From Planctomycetota bacterium (GTDB taxonomy: Bacteria > Planctomycetota > Planctomycetia > Pirellulales > Lacipirellulaceae): a DNA stretch of 64,000 nt. Each line of letters begins with the position of its first letter. The stretch's first letter is position 1. The notes under the pieces are model-generated. The model was not told the DNA's origin. It saw only the letters and a program-made list of their open reading frames with translations, and searched no databases. The stretch spans positions 149,436 to 213,435 of the forward strand of contig JAJDED010000053.1 of assembly GCA_029259915.1 (NCBI GenBank), written 5' to 3'. Below are positions 1 through 8,157 of this stretch, in pieces. The position numbers and the translations under genes were made by a program.

Positions 1-1066
1 AGAGATAGTAGGCTCGTGGTGCAGTAAGATCTAAAAACGTGCGCAAGTCGGCGCCCAATATGCTTGGCTGTCGGGTCTCGGCATTCAGCAGTGTGGCAAT
101 CGAGGCGGGCGGTTCTTCGTAGCGGACGCACCGCAGATCGTCGGGATCGTACCCCGCCAGTTCTGCCGCACGCTCAATGGCGGCTTCGATAAAGTCGATC
201 CGGTCGACCAGACCATGTTCCTTAGCCTGTATCGCGGTAAAAATTTGCCCGGTGGCAACTTGCTCAAGCGTTTTCTCATCGTCCGCCAACTTGGGCCTGC
301 CGGCACGGACGATATTTTTGAACCGCGAAAAACTCAAATCGACCAATTCCTGGAGCAATTTGCGCTCTTCGGCCCGTTCTTTGGCATCAAGCTGCCGGGT
401 GGGGCTGCCCATCAGTTTGTACTTGTGACTGGCGACCGAATCGTCTTTCACGTCGTAGCTGGCCAAGAGCCCGGAAAAATCGTAATGGGGAATCACCACG
501 CCAATCGAGCCGGTCCAGGTTGTCGGCTCGGCAAAGATGGCATCCTCCTGATTGTCGACAGCCATGGCAATGTAGTAGCCGCCACTGGCACAAATGCTGC
601 CCATGCTCACCACCAGGGGCAATTCACGATCGTCGCATAACTCGCGAAGATGGTGGTACAGATAATCGCTACCGGTGACTGTTCCGCCGGGAGAGTCGAT
701 GCGCAGCACGACTGCTACCACGTCGTCGTCTTTCCGCACGTAATCGATCTGTTTTTTGACGAAACTGTTGCCCTCAAGGATCGTGCCGGCCACTTTGATC
801 ACGGCGATTTTCTTCAGGGCCTCTTCGCTTAGCGAGTGGTATTTCTCCTGCGGACCGCCAGGGGGGCTGAAATAGCCCTGATAACGTGATGCGAGTCCCA
901 CCAGACTCATCACAGACACTATCAGCAGCACGAGCAACAACTTGCCATAGCGGCCCAAAGCGGTCGCTTGTTGCTGAACAATAATTTGTGGGGCAGGCGG
1001 GGGAGGCGAGCTCGCGGAGGGCGCGGGGCGTTCTGAGGGATTTTGGGAGGGGGGGACGCTCGACAT
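1..1066 (-). CDS. sppA: Signal peptide peptidase SppA-type S49 serine protease (C-terminal part runs off the window)
   Basis: Reverse-strand reading from ATG at 1066 gives an N-terminal TM segment, then ...KIAVIKVAGTILEGNSFVKKQIDYVRKDDDVVAVVLRIDSPGGTVTGSDYLYHHL...LPLVVSMGSICASGGYYIAMA, typical of S49/SppA. Not in the ORF track because no stop lies inside the window. Confidence 0.9.
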   Translation of the reverse strand, partial: MSSVPPSQNPSERPAPSASSPPPPAPQIIVQQQATALGRYGKLLLVLLIVSVMSLVGLASRYQGYFSPPGGPQEKYHSLSEEALKKIAVIKVAGTILEGNSFVKKQIDYVRKDDDVVAVVLRIDSPGGTVTGSDYLYHHLRELCDDRELPLVVSMGSICASGGYYIAMAVDNQEDAIFAEPTTWTGSIGVVIPHYDFSGLLASYDVKDDSVASHKYKLMGSPTRQLDAKERAEERKLLQELVDLSFSRFKNIVRAGRPKLADDEKTLEQVATGQIFTAIQAKEHGLVDRIDFIEAAIERAAELAGYDPDDLRCVRYEEPPASIATLLNAETRQPSILGADLRTFLDLTAPRAYYL

Positions 1067-1369
1067 CGCAATGGGCTCCGGGGAGGGGATTTATGTTGTG
1101 AAAGAATCTTGGTACTCGCTTGCTAGCGGTCCCAAGGCAATTCTTTCTAGGAATTTACAGGGGGGAACGTTCTCACCCCCGCCATTCTACCGGGCAAGGC
1201 TTTCAGGACAACGACAACGACCAGCAGAAGCGTTTCGCGCATGGTGTTGCCACTTGGCCGCTATGGTAGCTAAAGTACGCGTATTCCCATCCCAGTGGCC
1301 GTCGCCGGCTATTGGTTAATTTATGCAAATCCCCCCATCCATCGGCCTGGCCGATGAAGGAGAGACAAG

Positions 1370-2122
1370 TTGATCGTCTGCGTATCGATAGAGAGTTTCC
1401 CTGGTCAACCTCGAGAGGAGGTGCTGCCCACGATCGTAGATTTGGAATTCACCTCGGTCGAATTACCGCTACACGAACAAGGCACTAGTTGGGTCAAGCC
1501 GTCGGTCGTGCTTTCCCAACCCGATCTTGCGTTGGATGCGTGTCGCAGTACGCAACGGCTGAGCATAGGGGCCTTCAGTATCGAGCAACAGTCCGAGGGT
1601 GACCGCTACTACGAAGAGTTTACAGCCTGTGCGAAAATGGCCAAATCGCTGAAAGTCGTGCCGCTGATTGTGCCGGCTGCCGAATTGGGTACCCCTTTCA
1701 ATGCCGAAATCGAACGCTTACGCGAACTGGTGCGAATCGCCTCGATGGAAGGATGCTTGGTAGCACTGAAAACGCAAATCGGCTGTATGACCGAAGACCC
1801 CGACACCGCCACCGTGTTGTGCGACAACGTCAAAGGATTGGGACTCTCGCTCGACCCTAGCCACTACATCACCGGCCCGCGGCAAGGGCGCGATTTCTCC
1901 AAGGTGATGCCTTACGTATCGCATGTGCAGTTGCGCGATTCGACTAAGAACGAAATGCACGTACGCGTCGGCAAAGGCGAAGTCGACTACGGTCGCTTGG
2001 TTTCTCAGTTGGCCCACGAAAAATACGACCGAGCACTCACCGTTCACATGCCACCGATCGAAGGGCTCGAACACCGCGCGGAACTGCGAAAGTTGCGTCT
2101 GCTGCTCGAAAGCCTGTTGTAA
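1370..2122 (+). CDS. Sugar phosphate isomerase/epimerase-like TIM-barrel protein (AP endonuclease 2 family)
   Basis: ORF 250 aa, TTG start; ...GLGLSLDPSHYITGPRQGRDFSKVMPYVSHVQLRDSTKNEMHVRVGKGEVDYGRLVSQL... typical of the xylose-isomerase-like TIM barrel. Confidence 0.8.
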   Translation: MIVCVSIESFPGQPREEVLPTIVDLEFTSVELPLHEQGTSWVKPSVVLSQPDLALDACRSTQRLSIGAFSIEQQSEGDRYYEEFTACAKMAKSLKVVPLIVPAAELGTPFNAEIERLRELVRIASMEGCLVALKTQIGCMTEDPDTATVLCDNVKGLGLSLDPSHYITGPRQGRDFSKVMPYVSHVQLRDSTKNEMHVRVGKGEVDYGRLVSQLAHEKYDRALTVHMPPIEGLEHRAELRKLRLLLESLL

Positions 2123-2362
2123 TGATTCCGCCGAAGTTTTCCATGGAATTCGAGCCGCGTGGAATGGAGAAGCTGGTATTGGGAAATCTTTAGCCCCTAC
2201 GAATTTTCTCCGAAACTTTCTGGTCTTTGCGAGGTTTATTATTCGAGGGGCCGCTGCGCGCATTCCATTGATGACGTCGCCGCTATCACTGGTAAGCCGA
2301 GCAGCCCAGGCATAGACTAAAGGGGTTCTGGCCTCCATCGACGGCCCCCGCGGAGAAGACGG

Positions 2363-3004
2363 TTGACCATTAGCGAATCCACCGCCCAACGGTTTACGGC
2401 GCAAGACCCCGACGTGCGGCTGATGCTCCAGGTGTGCGACGACAACGCGGGTGCGTTTGAAGAATTGATGCAGCGCTACCAGCACCGCGTGGTTTCGTTG
2501 ATGACCCATCTGGTGGGACGCCGCGACATGGCAGAAGACTTGGCACAAGATATTTTCTTGCGCGTGTATCGGGCACGCAAGCGGTATGTGCCGGGCTCGA
2601 AGTTTTCCACGTGGCTTTATACGATTGCAAACAATGTAGCTTCCAATGCACTGCGCGGGTTAGCGCGGCGTAAAGAAGTGAACTTGAACAATGGCAAGAG
2701 TGGAGAACTCCGAGGAAATCCGCTCGATGCGGTCGCCCTCGCTGCCAGCGGCTTGATGCCCACCCGGCAACTTGATAGATCGGAACTTCGGGAAGTCGTC
2801 AAACTTGCGGTCGCCACGCTCAACGACCGGCAACGGATGGCCGTGCTGCTCAACAAATTCGAACACCTGAGTTACGACGAAATCGCGGAAGTCATGCAAC
2901 TTGGCCCCACCGCAGTGAAATCGCTACTTTCGCGCGCCCGGACAAACTTGCGCGAGATACTCGAACCCTATCTGGACCAAGGAGAAAAACCCCGTGAATA
3001 TTGA
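2363..3004 (+). CDS. ECF-type RNA polymerase sigma-70 factor
   Basis: AFEELMQRYQHRVVSLMTHLVGRRDMAEDLAQDIFLRVYRARKRYVPGSKFSTWLYTIANNVASNALR (region 2) and LNDRQRMAVLLNKFEHLSYDEIAEVMQLGPTAVKSLLSRARTNLRE (region 4). TTG start. Confidence 0.92.
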   Translation: MTISESTAQRFTAQDPDVRLMLQVCDDNAGAFEELMQRYQHRVVSLMTHLVGRRDMAEDLAQDIFLRVYRARKRYVPGSKFSTWLYTIANNVASNALRGLARRKEVNLNNGKSGELRGNPLDAVALAASGLMPTRQLDRSELREVVKLAVATLNDRQRMAVLLNKFEHLSYDEIAEVMQLGPTAVKSLLSRARTNLREILEPYLDQGEKPREY

Positions 3005-3137
3005 ACCGCAAAGACACGAAGGCACAAAGGAAAGAAGAATGTCGTAAGCGAAAAGGATTGCTCGATCTCTAATAGCACAGTTCCTTTTAATCATTCCTAT
3101 TTTTAAATTATCTTCGTGCCTCTGTGTCTTTGTGGTT
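3004..3137. repeat. MITE-like inverted-repeat element, CAAAGACACGAAGGCAC-type arms
   Basis: Left aaccgcaaagacacgaaggcacaaagg; right cttcgtgcctctgtgtctttgtggtt, inverted; begins at the ECF sigma stop codon. Confidence 0.8.
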
Positions 3138-3184
3138 AATCCGTTTTACTTAGTTGAGTAAACATAGTTCGAAATGTTAAAACC

Positions 3185-4705
3185 ATGAAACCAACCAATT
3201 CCACCGACGACTTCTCCCACCGCTGGGAAGAGATAGTTGCTTATCTCGACGGCGAACTGTCGCCCGCGGAGAGTGCGCAGGTGGAACAGCAACTCGCTGC
3301 CGACGAGCAATATCGGCGACAGTTGCAGGGGTTGCAGCGCACCTGGCAGGCTTTGGACGAATTGCCCGCCGTGAGCGTCGACGATAACTTTGCCAAAACC
3401 ACAATGGAAATGGTAGTCGACGTTGCCCGTAGTGACATCGACGCACAAACACTCGCTTTGCCAATCCAACGTCGCAAAAAACGTTTGTCGACTTTTCTAC
3501 TGACAACCGCATCTCTATTGCTCGGGGTATTGGTGTACCGATTGGCTTGGGAGAATCCCAACGACGCACTCCTCGCCAATTTGCCGGTCGTGCAATATAT
3601 CGACGTCTATTCCCAGTTTCGTGATGTCGAATTCCTACGGCTCCTCAGCCACGTGTTAGCATCAAAGAATTGGCCAAACGATTTGGAATCTGAGGAACTG
3701 CAGCAGCGAGTGAAACAATTCCAGCTTGTTGCTACTCCCGAGAGCCGTCACCAATGGCTAAACGATCTACCACCCGACGATCGGATTGCCTTGAAGGCCA
3801 AAGCCAATCGGTTTCGAGCGCTCTCTGAGAAACAACAGGCGAACCTCCGGGAATTGCAGGAAACGGTTGCAATCTCACCCGACGCTGTTGAGCTACAGAA
3901 GACGATGCTTCAATACCAGCATTGGCTGAATGGGTTGCCACCAAGCGAGCAATTCGAGCTGCGCGAACTCTCGGTTAATGATCGTGTACACAGAATTTCT
4001 CGAATGATTGATCAGCAGACCCTTATGGATTCGCTAGAACTCTCACCAGAAGAGCTTGACACATTCCTCCGAACCGTTCGGCCTCGGCTCAACGGGTTGA
4101 AGGAGGAGATGATCCAAAATATGTCGCCCGGGGAGCGACGGGCCTTCGAAAACGCCCCCCCAGAGAGAAAGGGTTGGCATCTAATCAGAAAGTTTGGCAC
4201 GAGTTCGCCGACTCACCGCGAGCAACTCCATCGCATCATTCGCGATGCTTTGCCTGATTCGAAGCGAGAGCAGTTCGAAAAGCTGTCTCCTGGCGAACAG
4301 CGCGAACGGTTTTTTGGATGGATGCAACAGGCGATGTGGTCGGAAGCCTCGAATCGCAGGCCAGGACAGCGGCGTAGGAGAATTGAACCAACCGAGGAAC
4401 AACTCGAAGAGTTTTTTGTTGAAGAAGTGGATGCGGCAACCAAGGAACGCCTGTTGGCTTTGCCGCGCGACGAAATGCAACAACAGCTATTGCGAATGAT
4501 CCGAAGGAATCTGCCCGTATGGGATTGGCAACCCCACGGAAGCCAGCATACGCGACCCTTTTCCGATCGACCGCCACTTAGTGCAGAGTTCGATCGGCGC
4601 GGAAGAGGACCAGGGCCCCGACGACATGATCGTCGCAACGGCTCTCGTTCCGACCATCCCCCGGAACGCCCGCGTTTTCCCCCACCGCACCCAGACGATC
4701 GTTGA
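3185..4705 (+). CDS. Anti-sigma factor-like membrane protein with long LSPxE-motif extracytoplasmic region
   Basis: N-term WEEIVAYLDGELSPAESAQVEQQLAADEQYRRQLQGLQRTWQALDELP is anti-sigma-like; one TM (LSTFLLTTASLLLGVLVYRLAW); C-terminal repeated [LM]SPxE motifs; follows an ECF sigma gene. Confidence 0.75.
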   Translation: MKPTNSTDDFSHRWEEIVAYLDGELSPAESAQVEQQLAADEQYRRQLQGLQRTWQALDELPAVSVDDNFAKTTMEMVVDVARSDIDAQTLALPIQRRKKRLSTFLLTTASLLLGVLVYRLAWENPNDALLANLPVVQYIDVYSQFRDVEFLRLLSHVLASKNWPNDLESEELQQRVKQFQLVATPESRHQWLNDLPPDDRIALKAKANRFRALSEKQQANLRELQETVAISPDAVELQKTMLQYQHWLNGLPPSEQFELRELSVNDRVHRISRMIDQQTLMDSLELSPEELDTFLRTVRPRLNGLKEEMIQNMSPGERRAFENAPPERKGWHLIRKFGTSSPTHREQLHRIIRDALPDSKREQFEKLSPGEQRERFFGWMQQAMWSEASNRRPGQRRRRIEPTEEQLEEFFVEEVDAATKERLLALPRDEMQQQLLRMIRRNLPVWDWQPHGSQHTRPFSDRPPLSAEFDRRGRGPGPRRHDRRNGSRSDHPPERPRFPPPHPDDR

Positions 4706-4714
4706 CTACCAGCG

Positions 4715-6223
4715 TCAAACGGCCGGGTCTCTGCCATCCACCCAGGGGCCTTCCAGACTTTGGTAAGGGGGATCTTGCAACAAGCTTCCAGTATCCCCGG
4801 CATTCCAACCCGCGATGTGATTGGGTTTGCTGCGGGACTTTGACTTATCTTCCCATTGTTTGGCCCAACTGGCATCGGCATCGCCTACGGTTTGCGTTTC
4901 AGCGTCGAAATGGAAAACTTTGCCTTCGCGATAACTACGCGAGCCAAGATTGACCGTGACGATTGCCGCAGCACCTAAGTTGGGTGAACAATTCACCTTG
5001 TCGGGAGTGCCTGCCAGACAGCAGTCCACGAAATTCTTCTGATGCGCGTAGGTCGAGTCGTGGACCTTTCCAACCTCAAAATGTTTATCCTTGATCGAGC
5101 TGTCCAGAGTGACCTGGGGTCGCTCGGCTTTGAAATCAAAACCAGAAAATTCTTCGCCCGTTCCAAAATCGATCGACCCATTGTGTCCACGGATCAGTTG
5201 ACGGATGGGAGTTACCTGGCTACACATCGTCGCGGTAATGAGGCCCTGCACACCTTCGTCATAGTCGGCTACAACGGTGGCCACGTCGGGCACTTGGCGG
5301 CCATCGTATTCCATAAAAATTCCGCCTGCGCCTACCACGCGACGAGGGAATCGCAAACCGGTCGCTTTAAGCATCGACGTGGTACGGTGGACAAACAAGT
5401 CAGTATACATCCCCGAACCGAAAGGCCAGAACCGACGCCACTGGGCATAGATGGCCCGATCGAAAGGCACATCGGGTGCCAAGCCCTCGTCGACGCCGAG
5501 CCATTGCTTCCAATCGATGGTCTTGGGGGACATATCTCGCGTCAACTTATAGTAGCGCCATTGCCCCATCACCGAATTGCGGAAATATTCCGTCTGGTAC
5601 ATTAAAACTTTTCCCAGCTTGCCAGATCGCAACAACTCGTTTGCCTTACCCCAGACCGGAAGTGCTGTTGACTGCACACCTACCTGCATCACTTTGCCGG
5701 AAGTCTTCCAAGCTCGGACCACATCAAACGCTTCGTCAATCGTATGCGTCATCGGCTTTTCGCAATAAACGTGCTTGCCGGCCTGGAGTGCATCAATAGT
5801 TTGCTTGGCATGCCAATGGTCGGGCGTCCCGATGCACACCGCATCAATGCTTTCGTCGGCCAGCAGTTCGCGATAGTTGGCGTACATGGTAGGCGCACTG
5901 CCCGTTTCTGTACGAATATGATCGGCCGCCTTATCTGCATTGTGCGTGTAAACATCGTTGACGGCCACAAGGTCGATCGGAGCACCCGCCTTACGCAGTT
6001 TTGCTAAGGGCTTCACATGCCCATCAAAACCGCGACCGCCCGGGCCAATGAAACCGATGCGCAAGCGTTCGTTTGCCCCCGCCGCACGTACACCAGCAGG
6101 CGCGGCCAACACACTCGCAGCCGCCCCAAGCGCTGCAGCACCTGAAGCGCTCTTATGGATAAACTCTCGCCTGGTTACGTCGTGTTGTTGCTTTTTCATC
6201 TTTCTACACCCTTGCCTCAACAT
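4715..6223 (-). CDS. Gfo/Idh/MocA-family oxidoreductase with Tat signal
   Basis: TRREFIHKSASGAAALGAAASVLAAPAGVRAAGANERLRIGFIGPGGRGFDGHV... and CIGTPDHWHAKQTIDALQAGKHVYCEKPMTHTIDEA. Confidence 0.92.
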   Translation of the reverse strand: MLRQGCRKMKKQQHDVTRREFIHKSASGAAALGAAASVLAAPAGVRAAGANERLRIGFIGPGGRGFDGHVKPLAKLRKAGAPIDLVAVNDVYTHNADKAADHIRTETGSAPTMYANYRELLADESIDAVCIGTPDHWHAKQTIDALQAGKHVYCEKPMTHTIDEAFDVVRAWKTSGKVMQVGVQSTALPVWGKANELLRSGKLGKVLMYQTEYFRNSVMGQWRYYKLTRDMSPKTIDWKQWLGVDEGLAPDVPFDRAIYAQWRRFWPFGSGMYTDLFVHRTTSMLKATGLRFPRRVVGAGGIFMEYDGRQVPDVATVVADYDEGVQGLITATMCSQVTPIRQLIRGHNGSIDFGTGEEFSGFDFKAERPQVTLDSSIKDKHFEVGKVHDSTYAHQKNFVDCCLAGTPDKVNCSPNLGAAAIVTVNLGSRSYREGKVFHFDAETQTVGDADASWAKQWEDKSKSRSKPNHIAGWNAGDTGSLLQDPPYQSLEGPWVDGRDPAV

Positions 6224-6331
6224 TGTGGTTCATTGCGACAACCTGAGCAGTCGATGCGCGGTGGAAAACGCGCATCAAACTACTAGACTACCGGTGGATT
6301 GTGGAGTTGCGATTGTACCCGCTTAAGGCGT

Positions 6332-6364
6332 TAAGCCGCAAGCGGCCAGCCGCTAGCGGCTTAG
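6332..6364. repeat. GC-rich intergenic inverted repeat (TAAGCCGCAAGCGGC / GCCGCTAGCGGCTTA)
   Basis: Direct reading: taagccgcaagcggc ca gccgctagcggctta; arms are near-perfect reverse complements, and each arm is itself a small hairpin (gccgc-NN-gcggc). Confidence 0.75.
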
Positions 6365-6408
6365 CCGGCAAATCTACAGACAAACTTGATTTGCGGGTCG
6401 AGATCGAC

Positions 6409-6903
6409 CTAGAAACTTGAGTAACTAAATTGGTAGAAACCAACCGACTGCACGGGGTTGCCCTCAAGTGTTTCGTTCACGACCTTGGCAATGTCTTCTC
6501 GCAATGAAGTGAGTAGAGGATCCTCTAACTCTTGCTCGCTAAGACTTCGAGCCTCCAAGATCAGTTGATGATGAATCTCTGGACCATAATCTTCGAGAGC
6601 TTTTTTCACGGCTTTCAGGTCGCGATTGGCGACATGCCCAAAGACGTGGAAATTAAGCTGGGCCGGATCACTAAGCTCCGCAAACTGTGGCAATGTCACT
6701 CGGTACTCGCCAAGATCAACTTCTTCCAGTCGTGCCCGAATGGCAATTGCCCGTCGAGATGCGATTATTACATCGGCATCAAAACAACCAACCTGGATCG
6801 TACTCACAAGCAACAATAGCCAGCAGCCAAGCCGGCTTGGAATCCGATTCTTCTCTGGTGAGTTGGCACTCGCAAAGTTCGAATTGTTGCTGGAACAAAT
6901 CAT
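6409..6903 (-). CDS. FliL-like exported/lipoprotein-like protein, copy 1
   Basis: Hydrophobic N-term (LGCWLLLLVSTIQVGC), then VDLGEYRVTLPQ...LNFHVFGHVANRDLKAVKKALEDYGPEIHHQLILEARSLSEQELEDPLLTSLREDIAKVVNETLEGNPVQSVGFYQFSY, matching the FliL layout. Confidence 0.6.
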   Translation of the reverse strand: MICSSNNSNFASANSPEKNRIPSRLGCWLLLLVSTIQVGCFDADVIIASRRAIAIRARLEEVDLGEYRVTLPQFAELSDPAQLNFHVFGHVANRDLKAVKKALEDYGPEIHHQLILEARSLSEQELEDPLLTSLREDIAKVVNETLEGNPVQSVGFYQFSYSSF

Positions 6904-7058
6904 GGTCGTTTGATTTGATGGGCCACTAAATATCTTGTAGACCGTCGAAAGCGTTACAAGTGGTACAATCAGTCATTCAGGGTAAAAGGCGCAGAGTCCC
7001 CAGGCAAATATAGGTCGCAATTGGCTGCTAGGATTGGCGTATGTTTTCCTAGCGGGAG

Positions 7059-7607
7059 GTGTGCATCGGAGCCACCACCGATCACAGGGAGTTTGTCGAT
7101 ATGCCAATGAAATGCCGCTCTTCAACCAGAAGCATACGTCGTGGTATTCTGACCGTCATGTCGGCTACAGCTCTGTTTGTCGCACTCCCCGGCTGCTCGG
7201 GGCCCGACATGCCGATGCTGGACGATTATTTAGAGGAACTCGAGTTCAATACACCGCTGGAGTCGCTCAAAGAAGTGCCTCTTGGAACATTTCGTATCTC
7301 GAGCGTGCCTCGCCACGAGGATCCATCGAAACACAAATCCAAGCCCGCCTGGATGCAGATCAATTTCAAGCTGTACGTTATTGCTACGCCAGAAAATGAG
7401 TCCGCGATTCTAGCGGCTTACGAGCGTCACCGAGGCATGTTTGATGATACGGTGATAAAAATCTTCCGTAACGCTTCGCTCGACGAACTGAGCGATCCGC
7501 GTTGGGCAACCATTAAGTCGCGGCTCTCGGATTCTACTCGACCCATTTTGGGTAGCGAACGCGTCAGACAAATTGTGGTCGACGATTACACTTGGGAGCC
7601 TATCTAA
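7059..7607 (+). CDS. FliL-like lipoprotein, copy 2
   Basis: Signal peptide with lipobox-like LPGC; VPLGTFRIS...INFKLYVIATPENESAILAAYERHRGMFDDTVIKIFRNASLDELSDPRWATIKSRLSDSTRPILGSERVRQIVVDDYTWEP, same layout as copies 1 and 3. Confidence 0.55.
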   Translation: MCIGATTDHREFVDMPMKCRSSTRSIRRGILTVMSATALFVALPGCSGPDMPMLDDYLEELEFNTPLESLKEVPLGTFRISSVPRHEDPSKHKSKPAWMQINFKLYVIATPENESAILAAYERHRGMFDDTVIKIFRNASLDELSDPRWATIKSRLSDSTRPILGSERVRQIVVDDYTWEPI

Positions 7608-8134
7608 TGGACCGCGACCTCAGAAAAAATTCTGTGCCATGGAAAGTACAAATCCGACTCCACCAAATGTCGCTGTGGACTAGGAATTCCCGGTTCTGGA
7701 CACGAACACTGTTCGCAATGCTGACTGCCTTAGGGGCACTTGGGACTCGTGGGGCTTTGGCACAGAATGTCGCAGATGTCGATTCACAAGCAGAATCAGC
7801 CGCGGAAGAAGATGCTCCTCTCACCCTCGACCTGGGGCGATTCTCCATCAAAGAGTTGCGTCCCACCCGGAACGAGACACTAGAAACTACCTTTGCAATC
7901 CATCTAAAGATATCTCCCGCAGGCAGTAAGGACCTCGTCGAACAACTCGAGCTCTGGAAACATCGACTGCGAAGTCAGGTCATCGTTGCGGCGCGTACTG
8001 CCGAGACCACTGAATTCCGAGAACCCGATCTCCACCGACTTCGTCGTCGAATGCTCTTGCGAGTTAATCGCATGCTGAAAAATTCGATCATCTCCGAAAT
8101 CCTTCTCTCGGAGTTCACGTTCTCGGTCAAATAA
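7592..8134 (+). CDS. FliL-like exported protein, copy 3
   Basis: LTLDLGRFSIKELRP...LETTFAIHLKISPAGSKDLVEQLELWKHRLRSQVIVAARTAETTEFREPDLHRLRRRMLLRVNRMLKNSIISEILLSEFTFSVK; overlaps the upstream ORF by 16 nt. Confidence 0.55.
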   Translation: MGAYLMDRDLRKNSVPWKVQIRLHQMSLWTRNSRFWTRTLFAMLTALGALGTRGALAQNVADVDSQAESAAEEDAPLTLDLGRFSIKELRPTRNETLETTFAIHLKISPAGSKDLVEQLELWKHRLRSQVIVAARTAETTEFREPDLHRLRRRMLLRVNRMLKNSIISEILLSEFTFSVK

Positions 8135-8157
8135 CGACGTGTCGCACGGACCGGGGG

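Noticed and set aside
1718-2548. 276-aa minus-strand ORF
   Set aside because: Overlaps the ends of two well-supported plus-strand genes; composition typical of an antisense shadow ORF.
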